64,000 nt of DNA from Methyloversatilis discipulorum (GTDB taxonomy: Bacteria > Pseudomonadota > Gammaproteobacteria > Burkholderiales > Rhodocyclaceae): positions 124,001-188,000 of the forward strand of contig NZ_JADMJL010000027.1 of the NCBI RefSeq assembly GCF_018780585.1, in the 5' to 3' direction. Position 1 is the first letter of the stretch; each line of letters opens with the position of its first letter. Position numbers and translations under genes: made by a program. Shown piece after piece: positions 56,668 through 64,000 of the stretch. The notes below the pieces were generated by a model. That model was not told the origin of the DNA and ran no database searches. It saw only the letters and a list, made by a program, of their open reading frames with translations.

Positions 56668-57648
56668 TCAAAGGCGCTCTGCGTAAAGTGCTCGCAGCGT
56701 TTCGATCTCGGACTCAACGATCTCGCGCAGCGTCTCCGGCCACAGCACCTCGCAGTGTCTTCCGTGCTTGAGGATGTCCATCATCAGTTCGCGATGGTCC
56801 GCGTAGGGGATGTCGAGCAGATAGTGACCGTCGGCGTCGAAGCGCCCCTTCTGTTTCGGGTGCCAGGCCTCGTGGGCCACCCAGCGGGCGCGCTCGGGCG
56901 AGAAGCGCAGTCTTGCCCACTGGATGCGCTGGCCCGAGAAGATGCCGTAGCCAGGCCCGAACACCGTCTGCAGCGTGCGCAGACTGACTTCGCGTGCCGG
57001 GGTAGCGAGCAGGTGCGCTTCGCGTATGGCATCCAGCGCGAAGCTGCGCAGGTCTTTGCGCAGATGACACCAGGCTTCGAGGTACCAGTTCTCGCGGTAG
57101 TGCACCAGCCGTTGCGGCGATATCTCGCGCTCGGTAACGGTGTCGCTGCTGCGCGCGGCGTAGCGGATCGTCAGTCGCTTGCGGCGCAGCAGCGCCGAAC
57201 CGATGCGTTCGAAGTGAGTGAGCGTGACGGGTCTTTTCCCCAACCCGACGATGAGTACACGGCGGCGCACCGCTTCTGCGTCGTCCTTGGCGGCGCCCAG
57301 AAGCGCGTTGAGCTTTTCCATCAGCGGCTGTACCTGGCGCGTGAGGATGCCGCCTTCGTCGAGATTGGCCAGCAAGTGCTGCATGGTCAGCAAGGCGTGG
57401 ATTTCGGCGCTGGAAAACCAGATGGACAGTTCCAGCTGGGCGCCGCTGTGTTGTTCCGGACTCAGGATGTAGCCACCTCGGTCGCGGTCGAACTCGACCG
57501 GTGCGCCCATCACGTTGCGCAGATAGGCAATGTCGCGGGTGAGGGTCGCGCGCGATACTTCAAGCTCGGCCTGCAGCCGGTCAAACGAGATCGCCGTACG
57601 TGTGCTCAGGCACTGGCGGATGCGGGCTGCTCTGTCCGTTCTTGACAT
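56668..57648 (-). CDS. HTH-WYL transcription regulator beside cas3
   Basis: A 326-residue regulator. An N-terminal winged helix (residues ~1-60, FDRLQAELEVSRATLTRDIAYLR) is followed by a WYL domain (SPQRLVHYRENWYLEAWCHLRKDLR) and a C-terminal WCX extension. WYL proteins bind nucleic-acid ligands and often control CRISPR or phage defence genes. The start at 57648 has GAGG about ten bases upstream. Its likely target is the Cascade promoter, an inference from position. Confidence 0.9.
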   Translation of the reverse strand: MSRTDRAARIRQCLSTRTAISFDRLQAELEVSRATLTRDIAYLRNVMGAPVEFDRDRGGYILSPEQHSGAQLELSIWFSSAEIHALLTMQHLLANLDEGGILTRQVQPLMEKLNALLGAAKDDAEAVRRRVLIVGLGKRPVTLTHFERIGSALLRRKRLTIRYAARSSDTVTEREISPQRLVHYRENWYLEAWCHLRKDLRSFALDAIREAHLLATPAREVSLRTLQTVFGPGYGIFSGQRIQWARLRFSPERARWVAHEAWHPKQKGRFDADGHYLLDIPYADHRELMMDILKHGRHCEVLWPETLREIVESEIETLRALYAERL

Positions 57649-57770
57649 CCGGATCTGTCCTCGTGGCACTTGCCGAATGGGTCGGAATGGTAGCGCCTTG
57701 TCATGGCCGCTTGTTTTAGGCCTTATGGATGATGGTATCGAGCGCGCGAAGGGCGCAGGGGGACGTGATC

Positions 57771-57929
57771 ATGAAAGAACAGCGCAAGAATGATGGAGTC
57801 GTTGCGGCTCCCGTGCAGCGACGCAATGAAGCGTTTCGCTTGTTGAGCGACAAGCTGCGCAAGCTGAGCGAGGGGCGGCCACAGACGCCGTCGGAGGTGC
57901 TGCTGCGGCAGTCGCGGGAGGAGCGCTGA
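57771..57929 (+). CDS. Possible small basic protein
   Basis: A 52-residue open frame starting MKEQRKNDGVV and rich in Arg, Lys and Glu (FRLLSDKLRKLSEGR). A GGGGGA stretch lies before the ATG. No family was recognised. Its place between two regulated loci allows a stray antitoxin-like remnant. Confidence 0.35.
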   Translation: MKEQRKNDGVVAAPVQRRNEAFRLLSDKLRKLSEGRPQTPSEVLLRQSREER

Positions 57930-58060
57930 GCAATTTCGCTTTGCGGCATCCCTGCCGCAGCCGGGTCGGGCGCTCTCGTCGTTGTGCTGGCTGGACGAAT
58001 GCGGGTTCGTCGCTGTCGCACCGCTTGGCCCCGTCACCCCCGCGTTGCACGGCCGATTGT

Positions 58061-58085
58061 CGATGTATATCCTGTATGTACATCG
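58061..58085 (+). promoter_or_regulatory. Palindromic operator of vapBC
   Basis: CGATGTATAT and ATGTACATCG, 10-base arms with one mismatch, around a five-base centre, 20 bases before vapB. AbrB-type VapB antitoxins bind such sites to repress their own operon. Confidence 0.65.
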
Positions 58086-58104
58086 TTCCAGTCTCTTGCT
58101 CATC

Positions 58105-58365
58105 ATGCGAACCCGTATCTTCAAAAGTGGCAACTCACTCGCCGTGCGCATTCCGAAGGAACTGGCCATCGCCGGGGTGTCGGAAGAGGTCGAGATCGAG
58201 CGGGTGGGCAATACCCTGGTGCTGCGACCTGCACAAAGACCGTCGCTGGCCGATCTGCCGGAGATATTCGCGTCCTTTCCGAAGAGCTTCATGGCTGGCG
58301 GCCGCGAGTTCCATGAGCAGCGCGAGCGCGAATGGGACCTTGCCGAGCTTTCTGCAAAGGACTGA
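58105..58365 (+). CDS. vapB: VapB-type antitoxin, AbrB/SpoVT fold
   Basis: An 86-residue antitoxin. The N-terminus is a swapped-hairpin AbrB domain (RTRIFKSGNSLAVRIPKEL, VEIERVGNTLVLRP). The C-terminal tail (FMAGGREFHEQREREWDL) would occupy the toxin groove. Three bases separate it from vapC. Confidence 0.9.
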   Translation: MRTRIFKSGNSLAVRIPKELAIAGVSEEVEIERVGNTLVLRPAQRPSLADLPEIFASFPKSFMAGGREFHEQREREWDLAELSAKD

Positions 58366-58368
58366 GCT

Positions 58369-58788
58369 TTGGTCTGGATGCTCGATACGAATATCTGCAT
58401 CTACCTGATGGGGCGGCAACCGCCGCAGGTGGTGGCCCGATTCCAGCAGGCGAGGGCGGGCGACATTGCGATTTCGGTGGTCACCTACGCGGAGTTGTGC
58501 CACGGCGTCGAGCGCTGTCAGGGCGCTGATCGCGAGCAGGCCGCCGCGGGTTTGCGACGCTTCACGCAGCGCGTGCCGGTGCTTGCTTTCGACGAGGCAG
58601 CCGCAGAGCGTTACGGCGCCCTGGCAGCCGCCGTGCGCGACCGCCGCCGCGACGCGCTTGACCGGATGATTGCCGCCCATGCGGTGAGCGTCGATGCTGT
58701 CCTGGTCACGAACAATGAAGCGGACTTCGCCGATTACCCCGGGCTGGTGGTAGAGAACTGGACGCGCGACCCTGCTGCGCCCGCGTGA
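58369..58788 (+). CDS. vapC: VapC-type PIN ribonuclease toxin
   Basis: A 139-residue PIN toxin with MLDTNICIYLM at the start, TYAELCHGVER in the middle, and DRMIAAHAVSVDAVLVTNNEADF near the end; the acidic residues D, E, D and D needed for Mg binding are present. The TTG at 58369 gives MVWMLDTN, the usual length; an ATG at 58378 is also possible. Confidence 0.9.
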   Translation: MVWMLDTNICIYLMGRQPPQVVARFQQARAGDIAISVVTYAELCHGVERCQGADREQAAAGLRRFTQRVPVLAFDEAAAERYGALAAAVRDRRRDALDRMIAAHAVSVDAVLVTNNEADFADYPGLVVENWTRDPAAPA

Positions 58789-58813
58789 GCGCCGGCGGCC
58801 GCCTGGCGCTTTC

Positions 58814-58827
58814 GCATATATATATGC
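58814..58827 (+). promoter_or_regulatory. 14-base AT palindrome before the methyltransferase gene
   Basis: GCATATATATATGC is a perfect palindrome 28 bases before the presumed start. It could be an operator overlapping a -10 region. Confidence 0.4.
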
Positions 58828-58854
58828 AATGTAGATTCATCCGGTGACCGAACT

Positions 58855-59991
58855 TTGACCGATACACGACTTGCGTTGCCCGATGGCGACGCTGCACACA
58901 GCGTCCGCTGGCAATCCGAAGCGGGCGTAGCCCCGCCGAAGAAGGTGGTTGTCGCCGACGATACGCTGACTGCCGACATGGCCTTCCGGCTGGCGAGCGA
59001 GGGCACGGCGTTGCTGTGGCGCGGCGACTTCCAGAACGCGCGGCAGTTGCTGCAGGCGATGGCGCGGCGGGTGGATCGCAAGCCGCGCAAGCCGGCGGCC
59101 ACGCTGCGCGATGCGTTCAACCAGCACCGGCTGGCGCAGTCGCAGCGCGCGCGCACGCTGGGCATGCTGCTGATTCCGTTCGAGGTGGGTCACGTCATTC
59201 CGCTGCGCCGCGCGCCGGACGTGGTCGAGGCCTGCACGCAGGCCCACGGCGCGGCGACAGAGCCCTATGTCTGTTCGCTGCGCGAGCTGCTGGGCATGAT
59301 CAGCGCCTACGAGTGGCGGCGCAATGGCGTCGACATTCCGGCGCTGGGCGCGCACATCCACCCGCATTACGGCGTGTTCTCGCCGGTGCGCGGCGAGTAT
59401 GTCGATCTGGTCGCGAAGGCGCCGCTGCCGGCGGCGCTGAAGAGCGATTCGACCGCTTTCGACATCGGCACCGGTACCGGTGTGCTGTCCGCGGTGCTGG
59501 CGAAGCGCGGCGTTGAGCGCGTGGTGGCGACCGATCAGGACGCACGCGCGCTGGCCTGTGCGCGCGACAACGTCGCGCGGCTGGGCATCGGTGCGCAGGT
59601 CGAGGTGGTCGAAGCCGATCTGTTCCCGGCCGGCCGCGCACCGCTGGTCGTGTGCAATCCGCCCTGGCTGCCGGCGCGGCCCAGTTCGCCGCTGGAGTAT
59701 GCCGTCTATGACCCGGACAGCCGCATGCTGCGCGGTTTCCTCGCCGGGCTGGCGGCGCATCTGGCGCCGGGCGGAGAGGGCTGGCTCATCCTGTCGGACT
59801 TCGCCGAACACCTCGGTCTGCGCGCGCCGGACGAACTGGCGGGCCTGATCGCCGCGGCTGGTCTGAAAGTGGTCGGCCGGCTCGATGCTCGGCCGCGTCA
59901 TCCCAAGGCTTCCGACGCCACCGACCCGCTGCACGCAGCACGCGCGAAGGAGGTGACGACGCTGTGGCGGCTGGTGGCGGCCGACGCATGA
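58855..59991 (+). CDS. Class I SAM-dependent methyltransferase (N-type NPPW)
   Basis: A 378-residue protein. The C-terminal half has the SAM motif FDIGTGTGVLSAVLAKRG, an acidic ATDQDARAL strand, and NPPW (VVCNPPWLP), which is found in N-methyltransferases acting on nucleic-acid bases or glutamine. The N-terminal ~170 residues are unlike known targeting domains. The start appears to be TTG at 58855, so the true start is uncertain. The substrate is unknown. Confidence 0.75.
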   Translation: MTDTRLALPDGDAAHSVRWQSEAGVAPPKKVVVADDTLTADMAFRLASEGTALLWRGDFQNARQLLQAMARRVDRKPRKPAATLRDAFNQHRLAQSQRARTLGMLLIPFEVGHVIPLRRAPDVVEACTQAHGAATEPYVCSLRELLGMISAYEWRRNGVDIPALGAHIHPHYGVFSPVRGEYVDLVAKAPLPAALKSDSTAFDIGTGTGVLSAVLAKRGVERVVATDQDARALACARDNVARLGIGAQVEVVEADLFPAGRAPLVVCNPPWLPARPSSPLEYAVYDPDSRMLRGFLAGLAAHLAPGGEGWLILSDFAEHLGLRAPDELAGLIAAAGLKVVGRLDARPRHPKASDATDPLHAARAKEVTTLWRLVAADA

Positions 59992-60275
59992 GCTACTACG
60001 TGATCGGCCACATCCGCGTACTGGATGCCTCACGCTGGACGGATTACCGCGCGCGCGTCGGCGCCACGCTGCTGCCCTTTGGCGGCGAAGTGGTGATGCG
60101 GGGTGGGGTGGACGTGGTGCTGGCCGGCGACTGGCCGGGCACCGATACCGTGGTGCTGCGCTTCGCCGATGCGACCCGCGCGCGCGCCTGGCATGACTCG
60201 CCGGCCTATCAGGCGCTGGTGCCGCTGCGCGAGGCCGGGGCCGACGTGGTGCTGGTCGGTTACGAGGGCGAATAG
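59988..60275 (+). CDS. DUF1330 protein
   Basis: A 95-residue ferredoxin-like fold protein with VIGHIRVLDASRWTDYRARV and GDWPGTDTVVLRF, the DUF1330 pattern. Its ATG overlaps the methyltransferase stop as ATGA, so they are coupled. Function unknown. Confidence 0.85.
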   Translation: MSYYVIGHIRVLDASRWTDYRARVGATLLPFGGEVVMRGGVDVVLAGDWPGTDTVVLRFADATRARAWHDSPAYQALVPLREAGADVVLVGYEGE

Positions 60276-60303
60276 CCGGCCGGAGCCGTGTACGCCCGGC
60301 GCC

Positions 60304-60510
60304 TCAGCCGGTGGCCCACAACACGAGGCCGATCAGCACGACATTGACCGCGATGGCAGCGAACAGCCCGCCGAGCAGGAAGTGCTGCGGGCCCAGCCCT
60401 TCGGTGGTGCGGTTGATCATCCGCGCGCGGCCGATGCCGGTGAAGGTGAGCAGGATGATTTTCAGTGCGCGCAGACTGCCGCGCAGCAACGGTACGGGGG
60501 CGTGATCCAT
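60304..60510 (-). CDS. Small DUF2970-like membrane protein
   Basis: A 68-residue protein with an N-terminal amphipathic helix (LLRGSLRALKIILLTFTGIGR) and one C-terminal membrane helix (GGLFAAIAVNVVLIGLVLW). It resembles DUF2970 proteins. Function unknown. Confidence 0.6.
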   Translation of the reverse strand: MDHAPVPLLRGSLRALKIILLTFTGIGRARMINRTTEGLGPQHFLLGGLFAAIAVNVVLIGLVLWATG

Positions 60511-60583
60511 CGCCGGATTGTGCCCGATCGGCAGTCTGCTGCGCTCGTGGCATCATGCGGCGATGACATCCGGAAGCGATCCG

Positions 60584-61648
60584 ATGGACGACAGCCTGTC
60601 CCGTACCGAGGCCCAGCAGCGCGCCGATGACATCCACGCCTTCCGTCGCGAACAGGCGCGGCTGGCAGCGGACGGGCTGGCGGCGGCCGATGCGGCGGCG
60701 ATCCGCGCCCATCACGACGCACTGCTCGCGCGCTTTGCCGCACGGCCCGATGTCGACACCACGCAGCGCGCGCGCCAGCTGACGCTGGGCCTGCGCATCG
60801 CGTCCTTCCTCGGCGCGCTGGCGCTGGCGGCCAGCGTGTTCTTCCTGTTCCGCCAGTACTGGCCGCTGTTTCCCGAAACGGTGCAGGTGATCGTGCTGGC
60901 CGGTGCCTCGCTCGGCACGCTGGCGCTGACCGCCTGGCTGCACCGGCGCGACGCCTCGGGCTACTTCACCAAGCTGGCCGCGCTGGTGGCCTTCGCCTGC
61001 TTCGTGCTGAACCTGAGCCTGCTCGGTTCCAGCTTCAACATCACCCCGTCGGACAAGGCCCTGCTGCCGTGGGCGGCTTTCGCGCTGCTGCTCGCCTATA
61101 CCTGCGAACTGCGCCTGCTGCTGGTTGCCGGGCTGGTCTGCATCACCGGCTTCATCGCCGCCCGCGTTGGCAGCTGGTCGGGCATGTACTGGCTCAGCGT
61201 CGGTGAGCGGCCGGAACATTTCTTCCCGGCGGCGCTGCTCATGTTCTGCGTTCCGTTCCTCGTCGATCACCGGCGGCATCCCGGCTTCGACGCGACCTGG
61301 CGGCTGGTCGCACTGCTCGCGCTGTTCCTGCCCATGCTGGTGCTGTCGAACTGGGGCCGCGCGAGTTATCTGCCCTTCGATGCCGATGTGGTCGAAGGCG
61401 TCTACCAGCTGGGCGGCTTCGTTGCCGGCGGCCTGCTGACCTGGCTCGGTGCGCGCCGCGGCTGGCCGGAAGTGATGAATACCGCGGTCGTGTTCTTCAT
61501 CATCTTTCTGTACACGAAGCTGTTCGACTGGTGGTGGGCGGTGATGCCGAAGTTCCTGTTCTTCCTCGTGCTCGGGCTGGTGGCGCTGCTGGTCATCCTG
61601 GTGCTGAAGCGGCTGCGCGCGGTGACGCAGACGGAGTGCGGGCGATGA
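60584..61648 (+). CDS. DUF2157-like multi-pass membrane protein
   Basis: A 354-residue protein. A helical soluble N-terminus (~75 residues) is followed by about nine membrane helices. It resembles DUF2157/DUF4401 proteins. GGAAG lies seven bases before ATG 60584; an ATG at 60563 is an alternative. The gene overlaps the next one by four bases. Confidence 0.7.
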   Translation: MDDSLSRTEAQQRADDIHAFRREQARLAADGLAAADAAAIRAHHDALLARFAARPDVDTTQRARQLTLGLRIASFLGALALAASVFFLFRQYWPLFPETVQVIVLAGASLGTLALTAWLHRRDASGYFTKLAALVAFACFVLNLSLLGSSFNITPSDKALLPWAAFALLLAYTCELRLLLVAGLVCITGFIAARVGSWSGMYWLSVGERPEHFFPAALLMFCVPFLVDHRRHPGFDATWRLVALLALFLPMLVLSNWGRASYLPFDADVVEGVYQLGGFVAGGLLTWLGARRGWPEVMNTAVVFFIIFLYTKLFDWWWAVMPKFLFFLVLGLVALLVILVLKRLRAVTQTECGR

Positions 61649-62478
61649 AGCGCGCACAGAAAATCCTGCTGGTGGGCGGTGTGGCCCTCATCGTCGCGGT
61701 GAATGCCTTCGTGCTGGCGGGTGTCGCGTGGAACCGCTCGGGCGCCCCCGCCAGTGCGCTCACGCTCTCGCAACGCGAACTGAGCCTGCCCTATGCTTTC
61801 GGGCTGGACGGCGAGCGCGGCGGCGTCGAGGTGGTGCTGCTCTGGCGCTCGCCGATGATCGACGACAGCGCGGAGGCTGCCTACGACATGCACTACGGCC
61901 GCGGCCCCGACTGGCTGGGTGCAGACAAGCTGCGCGAACTGGGCTTCGACCTGAAGGACGAGCGCGACGCCTATCGCCAGAAGCGCGAGGTGTATGTCGT
62001 GCTCGAACTGGCGGGTGCTGACTGGCAGGCTGCGCTTGCCCAGGCGCAGCGCCGGCTGGACCGTGCGCTGGCCCGCGGCGACGCCGAAAAGCAGGATATC
62101 GATGCGCAGAAGTCGGCACAGGAGGCGCTGAAGTACGAACAGCACAAGGCGTCGCGGCTGTTCGCCGTCGACGCCGGGCTGGACGCCGCCGCACTGCGTC
62201 AACGCTATCCGGATACGCGTCGCCACCTCATCGTCGTGGCGACGGTGACGCCGTCGGTGATGGTGATCGACAAGAAAACCACTGTCAGCGGCCACATCGG
62301 CGAACTGGCGGTCGCCCGCATCAGCGTGCCGCACGCGTTGCGCGGCGCGATGGACGGCATCGACCGCAGCGCGCTCGACAGCGGGCGCGCCGCCTTCGAA
62401 ATGGACGTCGCGTGGGGCCGCCGCTTTGAACCGTGGGTGACTGCGGTGCGGCCGCAGCGCACGGCGCCGGCCGAATAA
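61645..62478 (+). CDS. DUF4824-family protein
   Basis: A 277-residue protein with one N-terminal membrane helix, then VAWNRSGAPASALTLSQREL, typical of DUF4824, and DWLGADKLRELGFDL. It is coupled to the DUF2157-like gene (ATGA overlap), a common pairing. Function unknown. Confidence 0.75.
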   Translation: MKRAQKILLVGGVALIVAVNAFVLAGVAWNRSGAPASALTLSQRELSLPYAFGLDGERGGVEVVLLWRSPMIDDSAEAAYDMHYGRGPDWLGADKLRELGFDLKDERDAYRQKREVYVVLELAGADWQAALAQAQRRLDRALARGDAEKQDIDAQKSAQEALKYEQHKASRLFAVDAGLDAAALRQRYPDTRRHLIVVATVTPSVMVIDKKTTVSGHIGELAVARISVPHALRGAMDGIDRSALDSGRAAFEMDVAWGRRFEPWVTAVRPQRTAPAE

Positions 62479-62713
62479 TCCTGAAAACCTCAGTTGACCG
62501 CTCGCCATGAAGTTGAAAGCCCTGCCCATCAAGGACATTGGTCGGTTTGCATCGTTCGCCCCGGGTGAGACCGCTTCGACGTCGTGTGCACGGCCGGCGG
62601 GGCGCCCGGCCGCGTTGCTCGTCCTTGCAGGGAGCCATCCTGCCGCGTCCTCGCGCCTTGCCGTACACCCCGCCAACCATGCCCACAACGCCGATCAACT
62701 GAGGTTTTCAGGA
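62479..62713. mobile_element. 235-bp element with perfect 19-bp terminal inverted repeats
   Basis: TCCTGAAAACCTCAGTTGA (62479-62497) recurs as its exact reverse complement at 62695-62713. Between them lie 197 bases with no convincing gene. The left end touches the stop codon of the DUF4824 gene; the right end supplies the A of the next gene's ATG. It looks like a miniature inverted-repeat element, though no clear target duplication was seen. Confidence 0.6.
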
Positions 62714-62946
62714 TGAAGCAGCCGATCACCGGCTATCTGATCGACGAGGAGGGCGACTGGGTTGCCCGGCTGGCCTGCGGGCACCGCCAGCACGTGCGCC
62801 ACCATCCGCCCTTCATCAACCGCCCCTGGGTGGTGAGCGAAGAGGGGCGCGCGGCCCACCTCGGCGCGCTGCTCGATTGCCCGCGCTGCGACGCCTTCGA
62901 GTGGCCGGACCACATCGTCGAACAGGCAGGGCGCGACCAGCGGTGA
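62713..62946 (+). CDS. DUF3565 protein
   Basis: A 77-residue protein with DEEGDWVARLACGHRQHVRH and CPRCDAFEWP, so two His/Cys clusters could bind a metal. It matches the DUF3565 family. The start ATG begins at the last base of the inverted-repeat element, and only a weak AGG precedes it. Confidence 0.85.
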   Translation: MKQPITGYLIDEEGDWVARLACGHRQHVRHHPPFINRPWVVSEEGRAAHLGALLDCPRCDAFEWPDHIVEQAGRDQR

Positions 62947-62980
62947 TATCGTCCGCAACCTCTTTTCCGGGGTAAGCAGC

Positions 62981-63613
62981 ATGCGCAGCGAAGGTCGCAT
63001 CCGGTCGTGGAAGGACGACAAGGGTTTCGGGTTCATCACGCCGGACGGTGGCGGCGAGGACGTGTTCGTGCACATCAGTGCGTTCGACGCCGAAGGACAT
63101 CGGCCGAGCGAGGGCGAACGCGTGGAGTTCGATCTTGGCCGCGACCGCAAGGGCCGGCGCTGTGCGCAACGCGTGACGCTGGCCGGTGTGCCGCTGAAGA
63201 CACGGCGGGTCGAGGTGCGCGACGAGGCGTCGCCGGCGCAGTGGGGTGGCGCGACGCTGTTCCTGATCCCGGCCTTCCTGCTGCTGATGGTGCTGGTCAG
63301 CGTGCTGTGGCGGGCGCCGCACGGCTGGTTCCTGCTCTACCTGACGGTCAGCCTGGTGACCTTCGCGCTGTACGCGATCGACAAGCAGCAGGCGGCAATC
63401 GGTGCGATGCGCGTGCCCGAACCGCGCCTGCACCTGCTGGCCCTGGTCGGCGGCTGGCCGGGCGCGCTGCTGGCGCAGCAGTTCCTGCGTCACAAGACCG
63501 TGAAGGCCTCGTTCCGGCGCGGCTTCTGGATCACCGTGGTTGGGAATGTTGCGCTCTTCCTGCTGCTGACCAGCCCGTTCGGGCGTCCGCTGGTGGCACG
63601 GGTGCTCGGTTGA
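62981..63613 (+). CDS. Cold-shock domain fused to DUF1294 membrane domain
   Basis: A 210-residue protein. Residues 1-65 are a cold-shock nucleic-acid-binding domain (DDKGFGFITPDGGGEDVFVHIS). Residues ~85-205 are a DUF1294 region with four membrane helices (ALYAIDKQQA, HLLALVGGWPGALLAQQ, FLRHKTVKASFRRGFW). This fusion recurs in proteobacteria. It might tether RNA to the membrane, which is an inference. Confidence 0.88.
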   Translation: MRSEGRIRSWKDDKGFGFITPDGGGEDVFVHISAFDAEGHRPSEGERVEFDLGRDRKGRRCAQRVTLAGVPLKTRRVEVRDEASPAQWGGATLFLIPAFLLLMVLVSVLWRAPHGWFLLYLTVSLVTFALYAIDKQQAAIGAMRVPEPRLHLLALVGGWPGALLAQQFLRHKTVKASFRRGFWITVVGNVALFLLLTSPFGRPLVARVLG

Positions 63614-64000
63614 AGGGCTGACCTGCATCCAACAGAGCCCGACCCGGTGCCGCGCCCGGTCCGCCGCCGCTGTCGGGGTCGGAAGACCCCTCCCACAGAA
63701 CCCCGGCGCCAGCCACAGATTGGGCGCATTCCCTGTGGGAGCGGCCCCTGTGGGAGCGGCCTTGGCCGCGACGCGGCTGTTGCGGGCCGCCGGCTTTGAG
63801 ATCAAGACCCCCAATCGCGAGCAAGCTCGCTCCCACAGTCTTTGTTCCGGGGCCGAGCGAGCGACCAGTTGGGAGGTGGCGATTGCTGCCGACAGGCCCT
63901 CGACCCGGCGCCGCACCCAGCCCGCCGCCGTTGTCGGGGTCAGAAGACCCCTCCCACAGAAACCCAGCCCGGGCACCGGCCGAGGGTCTGGGCGCGTCCT
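63614..64000. repeat. Intergenic REP-like and direct-repeat region
   Basis: No gene is seen in the last 387 bases. A ~64-base segment at 63640-63703 recurs at 63901-63965 with a few mismatches (shared CGACCCGG, GTCGGGGTC and GAAGACCCCTCCCACAG). CTGTGGGAGCGG occurs at 63733-63744 and 63748-63759, and the opposite-strand form GCGAGC-AA-GCTCGC-CTCCCACAG at 63818-63839. These resemble REP/REPIN palindromes. Confidence 0.7.

Noticed and set aside
62507-62716. A 69-codon frame inside the inverted-repeat element
   Set aside because: No ribosome-binding site or recognisable domain, and its end lies in the terminal repeat.

Overview
The window is about 64 kb of high-GC chromosome from a betaproteobacterium, most likely Rhodocyclales or a relative. 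The support is a ccoNOQP-ccoG-fixH respiratory operon paired with an FNR/Anr regulator, many PEP-CTERM exosortase substrates, an H-NS-family protein of the betaproteobacterial type, and an acyl-CoA desaturase with a long C-terminal tail. No rRNA or tRNA gene was seen. The left edge cuts a UvrD/RecB-type helicase-nuclease gene.

Layout. 1-5.0 kb: DNA-repair helicase-nuclease, CBS protein, fadD. 5.1-13 kb: an H-NS-like gene, then the microaerobic cbb3 oxidase operon behind an FNR box, a universal stress protein and a desaturase. 13-23 kb: housekeeping genes (mscS-like channel, secreted PLD nuclease, rsmB-like methyltransferase, DUF3108 protein and purN, packed as an overlapping minus-strand run; then dedA, mutL, miaA). 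23-28 kb: fnr and hemN diverge around a perfect FNR box, followed by a TauE/SafE-type metal-handling membrane protein, a second stress protein and an HDOD-GAF regulator. 28-41 kb: a secreted phosphatase/nuclease island with six PEP-CTERM proteins, a 5'-nucleotidase and a Tat-exported PhoX, interrupted by argJ and a Cca-like fragment. 40.8-57.7 kb: a complete type I-E CRISPR-Cas locus. 57.7-64 kb: a vapBC pair, a methyltransferase, DUF genes, a 19-bp inverted-repeat element and REP-like repeats.

The CRISPR locus is the most unusual part. All of it is read on the minus strand: WYL regulator, cas3, cas8e, cse2, cas7e, cas5e, cas6e, a two-gene toxin-antitoxin module, cas1, cas2, leader, array. 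The array has 94 near-identical 29-bp repeats and 93 spacers by direct count, plus a degenerate distal repeat whose first 17 bases look like a type I-C repeat. The toxin-antitoxin module (Phd/UPF0175-like antitoxin and DUF3368 PIN-like toxin) sits between the effector genes and the adaptation genes, and has its own AT-rich operator-like palindromes. The Cascade promoter has a clear -35/-10 pair preceded by four TTAGA boxes, a plausible target of the adjacent WYL regulator.

The respiratory genes form a coherent regulon: FNR senses oxygen through four cysteines, and FNR boxes lie before ccoN and between fnr and hemN, at distances that fit activation. The phosphatase/nuclease island would release phosphate from extracellular nucleotides, DNA and phytate-like esters, with products held at the envelope by an exosortase encoded elsewhere.
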